From contig NC_049916.1 in the NCBI RefSeq assembly GCF_001411555.2, forward strand, positions 3,782,001-3,846,000: a stretch of DNA of 64,000 nt, written 5' to 3'. The position numbers and the translations under genes are program-made. Under the pieces are notes generated by a model. That model was not told the DNA's origin, did not search any database, and saw only the letters and a program-made list of their open reading frames with translations. The stretch is from Juglans regia. Lineage: Eukaryota > Streptophyta > Magnoliopsida > Fagales > Juglandaceae. Shown piece by piece: positions 35,120 to 48,214 of this stretch. Every line of letters starts with the position of its first letter. The stretch's first letter is position 1.

Positions 35120-37017
35120 TGTAAGATGGAGGGGCGTCCACATGGACAAACCCCTCATGTGTCTAAACGACATGTAACGCATGGCCATTACGTGATAAAT
35201 GACCACTTTATTGTTGATTATGCCCAAATTATTACACGATAGTATAGTATAGTTTAGGGTGTCGATCTACAGGGAGTCGAAAGAAATATTATAAGATGCA
35301 AGTTTAAGGGAAATAATTAAATGACAGTATGACAAGAATATGAAAATTCTACATAAAGTACGTAATTAAAATGAAATTAGAACACGGATAAAAATGCAAG
35401 TAAAGTTTCAAACTTTCATCAATCGGATCCAATATTCTAACTTTTTCAATCTAAACGATATACACAATTAAGAATTATAACATCAAATTCCCAATTGTAA
35501 GATATGACATTATATTCATATACTTTCTAAAATTTAATTCTACAATATATTCTCCCTTTACAAACCACAGTTTTCATATATAAAAATAAATATTAAATCT
35601 AAAGACAACATTATGTTCATAAACAATAGTGTAGCAAACGATCACATCAATAACATAAAAAATAACTGTTTAAGTCACAATCATGTATTCATAATCCTAT
35701 TGTTTCACGAAATCAAACTATAGGAAGATTTAATATAATTGTCTAAAACTTATATAAATTCAAAACAAATTGAGAATTCAATCCTAAAATCTTAAACAAT
35801 AATAGTTAATCTATGAATTGAAATAAAGTTAAATTATTTTCACCAATCAATTTTTATATTAGGCTTTACTCAATATTTAAATTCTCCATGGAAGAACTAA
35901 AAAATAAAAATGGTATTTTTCTCTTCTCCAGAACTGTTCCTCCTCCATTCAAAACTCTCCTAAAGATATGCTTCTCTCGGGTATAAAAGAAATCCTAATG
36001 TTTTCCTCATTCCCGCATAAAAAATGCATAACTTTTAGGATTCAGATTGGTAGCCGTGTACGCACTCCAAGAATCAGAATTTAGACATCCTTATCATATA
36101 AAGATTTGTAGCCTTTTTAAAATAGATTTCTAACGCATCAAGAATCACATCAATCGGATCTGTGAGTGAAAAGTTATAATCAAAACATTAAAGTATGTCT
36201 AGGCTATCTCCTAGCGCGTTCTGGACTTAGACTTCTTGTAGTTTCCTTTTGTGATTTGTTTCTTGTTTTCTTTATTTGAATTACTCTCAAACCCACATTA
36301 TTTGAAATTATCTTTTATTTGATATTTTGGAAAGTTATTCTAACGTTAAAGTCTTCTCATGTTGAAGCATCATTGCTTTGTTGAAAGTTCACACGTCTAT
36401 CTACATTGAAAGTCAGCTCACGTTGAAAATGAAGAGTCCTTATTACTTGAAATTCTTGCTCAATTCAAAAGCCATGCTTCGTTGAAAACTCTTAAGAATT
36501 ATTCTAATTCAAATTTTCCTTTGAATTTGACTGGGTTTTAACTCTCTCTTTTATGGATTCTGAAATTAAACTTAAAAATGTGCTTATGCGTATTCCAAAA
36601 TAAGTAGAAACTAAATTCAAGAATATAAATTAATTCCTATGATTTCTATTCATATTTTAGCATTTCAGTCTAATTATTAGGTATTTAAAGTGTACTTTCG
36701 TGCACTCAACATTTGTATGGCTTAAAGGCAAGTTTTTAAGGCTAGCCATATAAGATGCACAGGGAGGGCTATATATAGCCCCCTCAAATGGTTCCCAGAC
36801 AATTCCACAAAATGTACATAATCTCTTTCATTTTGTTCGTTCTTGTGAAATATCTAGGTTGTGGATTTGTTAAGTATTACTTTTGTTTATTCTACGTAAT
36901 ATACTTTACCACTAAGAGGAGACACTTGAGGCTTGCTGGATTATTTGTTCAGGCTGCCTAAAATTGTGGAGCAACTAAATAAACTGTGCTTGAGGTATTC
37001 CGTTGTGTTCTCTAACA
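35120..37017 (+). repeat. Copia 5' LTR (interrupted)
   Basis: Matches 43583-44005 on both sides of a 1.5-kb insertion at 35215-36711. Ends 'tccgttgtgttctctaaca'. Confidence 0.9.
35215..36711 (+). mobile_element. Solo LTR (1,497 bp) nested in the Copia 5' LTR
   Basis: Begins tgattatgccc and ends gcactcaaca (TG...CA). The flanking 5-mers are attgt (35210-35214) and tttgt (36712-36716), 4 of 5 matching. Removing it joins gaccactttattgt to atggcttaaagg, exactly as in the 3' LTR. The text 'gtgtcgatctacagggagtcg' near its start and 'cgtgcactcaaca' at its end are typical of long Gypsy-type LTRs. No internal region remains, so it arose by recombination between the two LTRs of a former element. Confidence 0.88.
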
Positions 37018-37018
37018 T

Positions 37019-37031
37019 TGGTATAAGAACA
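37019..37031 (+). promoter_or_regulatory. Copia primer-binding site
   Basis: tggtataagaaca directly after the 5' LTR resembles the initiator-Met tRNA-complementary tggtatcagagc, with changes. It would prime minus-strand synthesis. Confidence 0.7.
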
Positions 37032-38514
37032 TGTTTTTAGATGTTTCCAGTTTACCAAAAATTATTTTTTTTGCATATTTTTTGGATTTGCGATGGTACC
37101 ATTTTTTGTTTTATTTTTTTGAAAACTCCATGAGTGAGGTTGAACCGCTTCAAGCACTAGAGTTGCCACGACGGAAGGGCCATAACCCACCCACGAATGC
37201 TTCTGTGTGCACCAAGGTGCAGCGCACTCCATGGTGATGCTCTGCGCACCACAGTGGCGCTGCGCGCACCAAAGAGGTGGTACGACGCCACTGAGTTTCT
37301 AGAAAAAGCGATGTCTCGGCGGCTGAGCGTAAGGGTGCGGCTGCTTGTGGTGGCAGCAGCTGCCTTGCTGTGAAGAGGTACTGTTCACATGAATAGTACC
37401 CTAGCTGAAGGTAGAGGATGACTCAAAGTCATCTGGGCTTTGGCCATTTGGCCCATTCTGTTTTTTATTTTTTTTTAAACTCATCTAGGGGCTTGGGCCA
37501 TTCGGCCTATTCTGTTTAAAAAAAAAAAAATTTATGGGTTGAGCTATTTTCGTGGCCTAGCACTAAAGAAACCCACTTTTTTTTTAATACAAAATAAGAC
37601 ATCAAAATGGCACACCTGGGTTTTGAACCCAGGACCACCTAATAAAACCAACAAACAGGGCACACACGTGGGCTACAAGTTTCTTTTAGTTTAAAGAGAG
37701 ATTATAAATGTATTTATTATACATTTATTTTATAAATAATTATAAAAAAAAAATAAAAAAAGTTTTTTATTATTTATATGCTTAGATACATGTTGGTTTT
37801 TTTTTTATTCCATAATTTTATATTACATGAAATATTTTATTTAATATTTTAGATTAAATGTGATTTCATTTATATGTGAATTGAATATATGGATATATGC
37901 TTAGGTACATGCTTTTTATTTTATTTTATTTTATTCCATAATGTTATTTTACATGTGATCTTTTTTTTAATATTTTAGATTAAATGTGATTACATGTATG
38001 TGTGAATTGAACATGTGGATATATAATTATTTATCAACTATGTATGTTAGGCTTGAATGTTTAGACATTAACCTTCATTTTTTTAGTGATAAAATAGAAA
38101 ATTTCCGTTAAGTAGTCTTAGTTAGTATTGTCAGTGTGAATAATAGACTGAAAGAATTGTACTCCAAGTAGCTGTCCTTGTAGACTGGCCTAATAGGTTG
38201 CTGTAGTCTGAGTAGTTGTCTTTGTAGACTGACCCAAATGGTTACTGCAGTTTTAGTAGGTTGTCTTTAGATGTGGGAGTATGGTTGAGATTCAGAAGGC
38301 TTACATCTCCCATATAATTTTTTAAATTTGCGTAAAAATTGGGTTAGAAATTAATAATTAGACATTATAGCACAATACATGATTATAAAGCCTAGCAAAT
38401 TTTTGATCTTGCAACGTATTTGTATTATTTTTCCTCTAGCTTGAATAGATGCGACAAATTTCTTAGGTGTGTGTATAATATCTTTTTTTTTGCGCATTTT
38501 GTAGTGAAATAGCG

Positions 38515-39327
38515 TCCAAGAATATAATTGACAATTTAAACAAGGGAGAGAAATTAGATGGAAATAATTTTGACATTTGGTATCGCAAGATTCAATATGT
38601 TTTAGATGAGCAGAAGGTTTTAGAAGTCTTAACTCACTCCCTTAAAGAGCTCGAGTGTGGGGACTTGAACCAATACTAGAGAGATCATGAAGCCAATATT
38701 GAATGGGCTAAGAAGAACCATTGTGCACATATTATCATGTTAAGTAGCATGCACAATGATCTCATGTGTGAGTTTGAAACCTATGACACTGCCCAGAATA
38801 TGTGGCAAGCATAGAAGATGAAGTTTGGGAAAACTTCAACCACGAGGTTGCGTGGATTGACTATGAGGTTTGACTCCTATAAGATGCACTCTGACCACAC
38901 GATGAAGCAGCATCATAGAGCAATGTCTACCATGATCTGCGAACTCAAGACGACAGGAAACAACTTGACTGATGAGCAACAAGTCCAAGCAGTAATACGC
39001 TCATTACCAGATTCATGGGAGACAATGAACCAGAATCTGAAGCACAATGAGAACATTAATGACTTTGATGATGTCTCACGTCACTTGGAGCTTGAGGCCA
39101 AGTGCCTAGAGGCTGCTAAGCCCAAACATTCAGCCTATATGGCTGAGTTTGGTTTGCGCAAGGCATCTAGGCCTAAGCACAAGAAGTCCAAGATAGGAAT
39201 AGTTGCTAGACAAGTGAAGAAAGTGTCAGAAACTTCTTAGCACAGCAAGAGAGGCAAACGCATGAAGAACAAGTCAAAGATAGAGTGTTTCAACTGCAGA
39301 AAGAAAAGCCACTTCGCTCATGATTGC
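38515..39327 (+). pseudogene. Copia gag with zinc knuckle, broken
   Basis: Reads LDGNNFDIWYRKIQYVLDE at about 38556, typical of the Copia UBN2-type gag N-terminus, continues through MTMRFDSYKM-like text, VIRSLPDSWE and the zinc knuckle CFNCRKKSHFAHDC (39286-39327, CX2CX4HX4C intact). Stops at about 38677, 38812 and 39238 interrupt it. Gag would form the particle that packages element RNA. Confidence 0.9.
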
Positions 39328-39399
39328 ACTGAGCCGAAGAATGTATACTCTGACTATTCTCGCATTGTTTTTATAACTAGCCATATGATGGTTGTTCAT

Positions 39400-42300
39400 T
39401 CATATTCTATATGGACTGTTGATTCAGGAGCGATTTTATGGAGTATTGCCGAATTTCAGCTAGGAGTCGTGATATTAAGGTGGGGAATGAAACTAATGTG
39501 GAGGTGCTGGAACTTGGTATCTTTAAGCTGGACTTGTGGGGTGGCTGCACTTTATTTCTCCACGATGTGCTATACGCTTCCGAAATTCGACGAAACTTAC
39601 TTTCTGTACTTATTTTATTACGATTTGATTTTCAGATTGTATTTAAAAATAATGGTGTTTCCTTATATTTGATCAATATTTTTATGGTTGTGCTTTTTAT
39701 CAGACGGTTTTATGATAATAGATTTGAATTATTCAAGTATGAATGAATCTATTGCTTTTTTTTTTTACATTTGATAATTTGGATTCATATAAATAACATG
39801 TTAGACTTGGCCATATAGGGTAAGAGAGAATGACTAGGTTAGCAAGAGAAGATCTAATAGTCAATCTCACTTAGGTCACATTGCCCACATGTGAATATTG
39901 TCTTATGAAAAAAGCTAAAAGGAACCATTTGGAAAAGCTACTAGGGCATCTTTTTCATTACAATTAGTCTACTCAGACATCTATAGTCTAATGAGTGTGA
40001 GGGCAAGACACGAAGGTGTCTACTTTATCATATTTATAGATAATTTTTCATGTTATGGTTATGTCTACTTAATCTCCATAAGTTTGAAGCATTGGAGCGT
40101 TTTAAGTGATATCTTAGAATGATTGAAAACCAGTCAGACAAGAGCTTAAAAACTGTGAGTAAAAACTCTGAGGACTGACTATAGACATGAATATCTCTCT
40201 GAGTAATTTAAAAGACTCAGATGAAAAATGAATAAAAATACAGTTGACGATGCCAAGTATGCCACAGCAAAATGATGTGGCAGAAAGGAGAAATCAAACA
40301 TTACTTGAGATGGTTAGTTCAATGATAGCGCAAACAAACCTACCAATTTCATTTTGGGGGATGCACTTTTGACTACTGCTTACATTCTTAACCGATTGCT
40401 CTCCAAATCAGTATCTTCCAACCTATATAAACTATAGACCAGTGAGAAACTCAATTTGAATAACTTGAAGTCATAAGGTTCAACGGGTTTTGTTCACAAT
40501 ATTTCTCACAAATATGGGAAGTTAGGCCCTAAAGGAAAGAAATGTATCTTTATAAGGTACTCAGAAAACTCAAAAGGGCATGTGCTAATAGGTGAACAAT
40601 CTGATGGAGCTATTACTGAGATTGGGTCATGAGATGTGGATTTCATAGAGGATGAGTTTCCAAGTAGGGGTGAGGTTGATAGGAATTTGGAACTCCGTGA
40701 GATTATGGGTCAAGAGGAAGGTGCTCCAATAGGTTTAATTGAGAATGAGGAAGAAGTTCCTCAAGCTCCTACAAATTGTGTGAGTGACTTGTATCCCAAT
40801 GGGAGCACACCATTTGTAAATCAACCACAACAATCTCAGCCGCATAGAAACACGCGTGAAAGTGTTCCCCGTCATCGTTTTGAGATTAAAGATGAAGCTT
40901 TCATGGTAGCTCCGCAAGATGATGATTATGAGCCTAGGGCAATTCATGAGGCTCTCTCGTCTTTAGTTGTCTTCTACTAAAGACGAGTAGAAGAAAGCAC
41001 CAAATGATGAGATAGAGTTTATGAGAACTAACTAGGTCTATGATCTGATAGATCTACTATCAGGGTGCAAGGCTATTAGGAACAAATGGGTTCTAAAGGT
41101 GAAGCACAAGTTATATGGATCAATAGAAATGTACAAAATACATATAGTGGCGAAAGGATTTACCCAACAAGAGAGTATAGACTATGAGGAAACTTTTTCA
41201 CCAGTGATGAGGTTTGCCTCTATTCACCTGATTCTAGCTATAGTAGCGTACATGTATTTGGAACCCTATCAGATGGACATTAAGACAATATTTCTCAATA
41301 GAGAACGAGATGAGGAGATCTATATGGATTAACCCACGGGCTTTGTGGTCAAAGGTCAAGAGCGCAAGGTGTGCAAGCTCAAACGATCTATATATGGCCG
41401 AAATGAATCATCTAGATAATGGTATCTCAGATTCTATCGAGCCATTCTCTTGAATGGGTTTACAATGATCACAAATGACCATTGTGTTTATCTCAAAAGG
41501 TCCAAGAAGAGTCTCATTATGTTGAGGACCTACTATTGGCTGGAAATGACAAAGAGTTGATAGTAATCACAAAAGAGTGATTATCTTTCAATTTTGAGTT
41601 GAAAGATATAGGTGAGATAAAATACATTTTGGGAGTTAAGATCTATAAAGATCGATCAATGAAACTTTTGTGTATGTCCCAACAGACTTACATAAAGAAA
41701 GTTCTTGAGCACTTCCAAATGAGTGAATATAAACCCATTGACACTCCTATTGCTAGAGGCGAGAGCTTATTCAAAGAAATGTGTCCTAAGACTCAAAGAG
41801 AAATGGAAAAGATGGCTCGTGTCCTTTATGCTAATGTTGTGGGTAGCTTGATGTATGTAATGATGTGTACTCAGCCATACATATGCTATGCAGTTAGCTT
41901 GGTGAATAGATTCTAATCTAACCCCGGATTAGCTCACTAGAAAGAAGTCAAGAGAATTCTGAGATATCTCAAGGGAACTACGGACTGTGTTGTGCTATCA
42001 AGGTTCAGATTTGCAGCTGAGAGGTTACAACAATACTGATTGGGGCAGTGACCTAGATGAACGCAAATCAACCACTGGGTATGTCTTTCTGCTCAACAAT
42101 GGTGTCATTACATGAAATAGTAAGAAACAACCTTGTATAGCCTTATCCACCATGGAAACAGAATACTAACTTGTTCAACAATAATTTAAGAAGTCGTTTG
42201 GTTACGAAGGTTCCTCAAGCATTTAGACTTTGGCACTGATACTTCAGATCTAGTGACAATATTCTGCGATAGCATGACTGCTCTCGCATATGCTAAGGAC

Positions 42301-42495
42301 TCAAAGTATTATGAAAGAACCAAATACATAGATATTAGATATCACTACATAAGAGACATGGTAGCGAAAAAGGAAGTGGTCATGAAATACCTTTCTACGA
42401 GTCGCATGGTTGTTGATCCCTTGACAAAGCCTATAACAAAAAATGTTTTTGTGGCTCGTGTTAGGAATCTAAGACTGTGTAGATTGTTAATGTAA
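39400..42495 (+). pseudogene. Copia pol: protease, integrase, RT, RNase H, broken
   Basis: The protease site is seen as WTVDSGA (about 39410). Integrase traces lie at about 39840-40400 (LVYSDIYSLMS; FIDNFSCYGYVYL), without a continuous frame. RT starts near 41099 (HIVAKGFTQQESIDYEETFS, PVMRFASIHLILAI, MDIKTIFLNRERDEEIYMD) and continues to about 41916 (LGVKIYKDRS..., CMSQQTYIKKVLEHF). RNase H ends it (FCDSMTALAYAKDSKYYERT, KYIDIRYHYIRDMV, at about 42253-42400). Stops and shifts are frequent; the usual YVDD RT motif is not readable. Confidence 0.9.
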
Positions 42496-43582
42496 TTTGT
42501 GTTTCAATTGACATTGAGATGTAAACTTTCATTTGGAATATTAATGCAATATGATTTTATTCAGTTCTTATCTATATCTTATTATTTTCCTGATACACAC
42601 ACAAGTTATGTGAACAGGCTTAGATCAGTTCACTCACACGAGCTATCGCCTCTGGCACTTGAGTAACGAGTGAAGATGAGACATTGTATCCCTAGGAACT
42701 TGTCCAAGAGGGATAAGTTTGTTGACACAAATATATGTCGCCTTAGTGAGAGTTAAGATGAAGGCTATTATATTAAGAGGACCATGCATAGGTACCCCAT
42801 AATCCATGTAGCCTGTGGTTAGTCAAATGTGAGATCTTCTTTGACCCCTTGGGGGTGAACAAATGGAAGAACTATGATTAGACGCTTAAGTAGCGACTAG
42901 ACTAAGATCTGTACGATGTTGAAACAGACATATGCTCTTTGAGGAAGAGAAATCCACCATAGCATGTATTTCATACTACATGTGCTTATTCAACCAAATG
43001 AGTAAGTGAGTAAATGGTTCACTTCTTTCTCACTGTGTGAGTCTCATATTTTATCAAGTGTCATTTATTTACCTTTGACTATGTCATAAGATTGAGATTG
43101 TGACATCTGCTACTTTGGCATGCTGTCTATGGCCATGATTGATACGGTCTAAAGAGGCATTGCTAGGAAAGCGATTCGACCAAAGTTGAATGACATGAGG
43201 GCAAAGAGAAGACTATTCGACATCATATCTTCGATGGTGTTTGATGACGTCGAACCATGACGCTACACATTAGTAGCGACTAAGGTTGTGAACACATCGA
43301 AATGATTTGAAGGTAGTCATGCATTGTTCTAAGTTTTTTTTTTAACTTAAGAAGATTCGAAAATGCTTGATCTGATGCGAACGAATGAGTCTAGGATATG
43401 ACAAGATACTTTAGGGATATTGCTATGCTGGTCTTCTTTGGGAGAGATTTGGTATAATGCTCCCACCTTTCTTTTTGCCGGTGTGCTTGGTGGCCGCACA
43501 ACCTATTTGTTTGTATGAACAAGATTGAGAATTTTAGAGAGATGCAGACCTGGGGTCATGCCCACTGTATACGAGTGGAAGA
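42496..43582 (+). other. Copia non-coding 3' region
   Basis: Lies between the RNase H end and the 3' LTR. No reading frame. A purine-rich run just before the LTR (gagtggaaga, 43573-43582) may be the polypurine tract. Confidence 0.6.
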
Positions 43583-44005
43583 TGTGAGATGGAGGGGTGC
43601 CCACATAGGCAAACCCCTCCTGTGTTGTAACGGCATGTAACGCATGGCTTAATGACCATGCATTACATGCTTAAGAATTAAAGTGGCAAACGACCACTTT
43701 ATTGTATGGCTTAAAGGTTGGTTTTTAAGACCAACTGTATGAGATACATAGGGAGGGCTATATGCCCCCCTCAATTGGTTCTAAGAAAATTTCACAAAAA
43801 TTACATAATCTCTCTCTTTTTGTTCTCTCTTGTGAAAGTGTCTAGGTTGTGGGTTTGTTAAGTATTATTTTAGTTTATTCTATGTAGTATACTTCACCAC
43901 CAAGAGGAGACGCTTGAGGCTTGCTGGATTATTTGTTTATGCTGAATAAACTTGTGGAGCAACTTAATAAGCTATGCTTGAGGTATTCCGTTGTGTTCTT
44001 TAACA
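43583..44005 (+). repeat. Copia 3' LTR
   Basis: 423 bp, tgtgagatgg... to ...ctttaaca; the uninterrupted partner of 35120-37017. Confidence 0.9.
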
Positions 44006-44017
44006 CACGGACTAAAT

Positions 44018-44459
44018 CAGGGCCGGCTCAATGGTAAGGCCATTTAGGCCATTGCCTAAGGGCCCCACCCTATGTAAGGCTCCAAAAATAAAAAATGAGC
44101 TTTTTTTTTTTTTTTGAAAAAAATAAAAACCATTTCATTAAATAAAATTTTAAATATTTTTTATAGTTTTCAATGTGAGAAAGGCCCCGTAATATTAATT
44201 TAATATTTAATATAATGAATTATTTATATATTAAATAATATTTTTAAGATTTTGCTAAACTGAGGCACAAAAGGCCTCATCTTAAGTCGTTGTAAATATA
44301 AATTTACAAAAATTATATTTAAAGATTTTAAAATAAAATCTCATTTTATTGAAAATTTTGAAAATATTCTATATAATAATTTATATTTTATTATATTATA
44401 ATTACGAATGACTCACTTAAATTTTGTTTTAAGCCTCAACTTGTATTGGGCCACTCCTT
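44018..44459. mobile_element. Possible hAT (Tip100-like) MITE
   Basis: Begins cagggccggctcaat, typical of a widespread hAT terminal style, and has ggccactcctt near the other end. The flanking 8-mers gactaaat (44010-44017) and gcctaaat (44460-44467) match at 7 of 8. The terminal repeats themselves are weak, so this is tentative. It lies only 12 bases past the Copia 3' LTR. Confidence 0.45.
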
Positions 44460-44467
44460 GCCTAAAT

Positions 44468-47400
44468 GCAACATACTCGAGAGACACCAGAAGAGAGGAT
44501 TTTTACATCGTTCCTACTCTTTACCAAGGGAGGTGATCTATAGCCTAAGCCTTTTACTCTTGGCAGGGCATTACGCTTAGCCTTTAAGAGCATTGGAGTG
44601 GCAATGATTCAAATAAACTGGATGGACCTCTGAACCCCTGATCTGAAAACGCTCGAGGGACTATCTGCTTTGAGTATAAAGGTGAAAAAAAGTGTTTCCT
44701 AGATATATTAGTCAACCGAACTGGTTGCACAAAGGACATTACCGGTTACGATTCTCCATCACACAAGGCTTCCACAAATTTAATCGCCAACTGGAGTTCT
44801 GGTAAAACTGTCAACAAGTTTTATTAAACAGAACTTCAAATTTTTATTCTGGGTTGTGATTTGCTAAATCAACTCATTTGTAGCACCAGGGATCTCCCCC
44901 ATATCTTTCAATGGGCAATGGAAGACGCTGATGGGAAAAAAAATTAGTACTACTAAACTTTTCATCAAATTTACTTGCACCCATGTCGTGGAGCAACATA
45001 ACTACTCAAGTTTGCAGTCATTTGCCAACAATCAGAGAAGAACGAGAAAGAATTGAAAAGCCAAAGAGACAATTTGAACTTACTTAGATAGCAGATTAGA
45101 TGGGGAGCTGGCAAAATATACCAGGACATGAATCTCAATTTGCCAGTTCTTGGGCTTTCTCTGTCCCCCAAGATAGCGTTTGTATTGCTTCCTTATATCT
45201 TACACAAGCCGCTGTGGTTGTTTCAAACCCTGTTCTTGCATCTTTCAAAATGATAGTAGCTCGTTGTTTTGTAGGCTTTACCATATTCAGTCGGAAGAGT
45301 TTAGGTAATACTTTCAAAGTGACTCTCGACGGGAGAATCCAAGCCATTCAGGAAGAATCGAATCCGACTTCCAATTAAAACAAATCACATCAATTACAAT
45401 CAAAACCAAATGACACATTTAAAAGCATTTAAAATCACAAACATGACATACTAGACTCGACTAATCTAATTTGTATCTTAATCCCAACAAAAGTTGGGTT
45501 GAGTTGGATCCTCATCAACGAATTAGTGCCACCACATTTTTTCCAACAACATTCAATTCTTTTATTCTTTTCTTGGAGACGAAAAGAAGAAAAGAATATA
45601 ATTAAATCACGACTTCAGCAACTCTCCCTCATCTTAAGACATTGAGTGGCCTATAAAGAAAAGTTAAAATCCCAACCGTCCATCTACAATAACAGATAGG
45701 CTTGACCTCTGATCATGGGTTCCAAGATGGAAATCATTGCAAAGGCAATTTATCCCAGCTCACTTTGAAATATTGGACAAGTGGGTGGTTCAATAGAAAT
45801 TGTAAGTTTCACAGGAAAATTGCATCTTCATTTGTAAAATATCCTATCTATTAATTTGAATGTCAAACAAAGGGGTATTTCATCAGCTTCCAAATGCTTT
45901 TTACACTTTATAAGTCGGGAGAGTGAACAGGCTTCAGTTTGACACAGTCTTCACTTCAAGAGGTAGTCTTTAACAGCTCATTGGACAACCTCCGATTGCT
46001 TTGTTGCTAGGCGATCTTTGTAGCCTTTTTTCTTCCATCTTGAGAACCTTAAAGAAGGATACCTTCTGCCGTCGTGAGATCTTATGGTTTCTTTTATTAT
46101 TGAGTTGTCCAAAGTTTAACCTCTATAAGTGGAGTTGACAACATGGTAAAAATGGAACTTAAAGTTTTACCTGCCCTTGCTGCAACTTCTTTGTATCGGC
46201 CATTTCAAGTCTGGATTTTCCAAATGCCTTGCCTCAGATCTCATAGCATTGAAAAAACAAGGGCATTAGCAAAAATAAAAAATCCCAAGAAGTCATGGTA
46301 AAAAATCTCAATCTCTATCTTCCGTTGTTTAACTAACCGTTAAAATAATCTTCTATTCTGATCTGGTGTCAACACTGAAGTGAAATGTACTATTCATACC
46401 TCTCACCAACTTTAGATTCAAGAAATCCCTATCACTTAAGGCATCTAGGAATCTCTTTAGCATGTAGCCACAAAAAGGCATTGCAATGCAAACTCAATCA
46501 AATTACTTTTCTTCAGCACCATTTTTCCAAATCACCTAAACAAGGAGGTTCACAAATCAGAAACTTCAGTTAATTCATCAAAATACATCCGCAGTCCTGG
46601 GATGAGCTCATTCAATGAGATGACAAAATGGTGATAAGTTATATCTAGCCAGAAATTAAGGAGGCTTGCAGAATTTAGTTTGCCTTTTAGCTTATTTGTG
46701 TACTATCTTAATACGTATCATTGTCTGAGTAGTGACTATAACAATCAGATATAACCCCTCTTACTTGTGGCTTTATTTTCATTCGGTAGCAGAGTTGTGG
46801 TCCCAGGTTTCAGGGCTCATGAAATGCAGTCACGTAGCAGTATGTCATGAAAAAGCACCAGGAGCATCACGAAGATTAACAATATCCAGCAGATGTGTTT
46901 CATAACAAATTACTCTTGTATCTTCCAACATGTTGGATAATAGATATATCCCTCGGCTTTAAGCACAGCAGTACCAACATATCGAGGAGGGATTTTATAT
47001 TATTAAGAACTAAAACAAAAAACAAGAAGTAAAACCATGTTTCTTCAACCTGCATGACCAAGATTTCAGCTAGCTGGTGCCTGTAATAAGGGAAATTAAA
47101 TGCACGGGGGTACAGGTTCTGTAGATGAATCCCATTTCCATTAGCTACAGAGTCGAGCAGATCCAATAGATGTTAGTTAATGCTAAATCAAATGCACTGA
47201 TAGTAAAATTGCGTATACAGCTTCCCCTTCTCTAACTGATTTCAGCAGCGTTAGTATTCAGCAATGACGAAGGAAGATAGAAAATCATACATTGTTAAAG
47301 AGACCTAAAAGTTTACATCATCTATAAGAGTAAAAAATAAGCATTTATTGGACAAAATAGATAAGTGGACTAACATCAACTCAAAAGTCCTAGGATTGCT

Positions 47401-48214
47401 AATGTCCCATTGCCAAATAGAGGAACACCAAAAGATTCTAAGCCTGCCATCTGAAGCATGTAGCATTTTCTGCGAGTGACAAAAGATTCCATTTTTTGAG
47501 AAGATAAACCATTAAGAAAGGTAGATTCCATACCTCTGAGTAAGGAAACCCACAAAAAGAACGAAGCTTGTTTGTGATTAGATAAATAAAAAAACGCAAT
47601 AAGGAAATTAAACCATAGTTGGCAAGAAAATACTCAAAAAAACTATTTACTTGGAATTAAATAAAACATCAAATCATCCACAAACTGAAACGGAAAAGAT
47701 AGCATTGGAGGCAAAGGAAAAAAGAGAGATAAATTATCTGGAGGAAATTCCCTTCAAGGCCCAAATGAAATCGATTGAATATAAGATCCAATGCAATCCA
47801 ATTGACAGGCAGCAGACATCCCGTTATGAACATCTAATACTAATAAGAAAGAAGTACCACAAATTCTGCAGAACAAAATTCAAATACAGGTTGAAACTTC
47901 TAACGAATTCCATAGAATCAAACTTGCGTTTCATATATTACCATATCGCACAATTATCACACAGATTGCACCAAATTGATATTCATATTCTCTTCTTCAA
48001 CAAAAAAGCGTACGGATAGTGATCCAACCAAAACCTATACATATAGAGCCCCATTTACATAGAGTAGCAAATTAGCAATGAAACCCCCAAGACGCGTACT
48101 TACACGAACGATATTATGGGAAAAATATTACAAACCAAAATACCAAACCCTATGAGGAGGACGAGAATCCGATGGACTGTGAATAAATACGGAAAGAAAC
48201 GGGAGCTAATCAGA
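44468..48214. other. Mostly unassigned DNA, possible minus-strand non-coding exons
   Basis: Less AT-rich than the flanks, with no transposon signature recognised. On the minus strand a donor-like ctaa|gtaagttc lies at about 45084, and another donor-like gt|gtaagtac lies at about 48100, downstream of the 83-aa gene. This could mean a long transcript spliced after that gene's stop. A 70-codon frame at 45347-45135 has no homologue I recognise and an in-frame stop immediately before its ATG. I cannot assign a gene. Confidence 0.35.
45135..45347 (-). CDS. Unidentified small open frame
   Basis: 70 codons beginning MAWILPSRVTLKVLPKLFRL, basic in the first half, with no domain I recognise. A TGA directly precedes the ATG. 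Sequence around it is not AT-rich, and a splice donor-like site lies 51 bases beyond its stop. It may be part of a transcribed exon, a fragment of an old gene, or chance. I do not assign a function. Confidence 0.2.
   Translation of the reverse strand: MAWILPSRVTLKVLPKLFRLNMVKPTKQRATIILKDARTGFETTTAACVRYKEAIQTLSWGTEKAQELAN

Larger units (their letters stand above)
35120..44005 (+). mobile_element. Ty1/Copia LTR retrotransposon, decayed, with nested solo LTR
   Basis: Both LTRs are present (35120-37017 interrupted; 43583-44005 intact length 423 bp). Both begin TG and end CA. The primer site ttggtataagaac follows the left LTR and resembles the usual initiator-Met tRNA complement tggtatcagagc. The flanking 5-mers are caagg (35115-35119) and cacgg (44006-44010), a probable target duplication with one change. 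Inside, in order, are gag, zinc knuckle, protease, integrase traces, reverse transcriptase and RNase H, all with stops: the Copia order. Without the solo LTR the element would be about 7.4 kb. Confidence 0.92.

Noticed and set aside
37600..37660. 'tgggttttgaacccagga' resembling a tRNA T-arm
   Set aside because: It is only a short palindrome; no acceptor stem or anticodon arm can be placed, and it lies inside the Copia leader.
47651..48019. 122-codon plus-strand frame
   Set aside because: No domain, no good start context, AT-rich codons; most likely chance.
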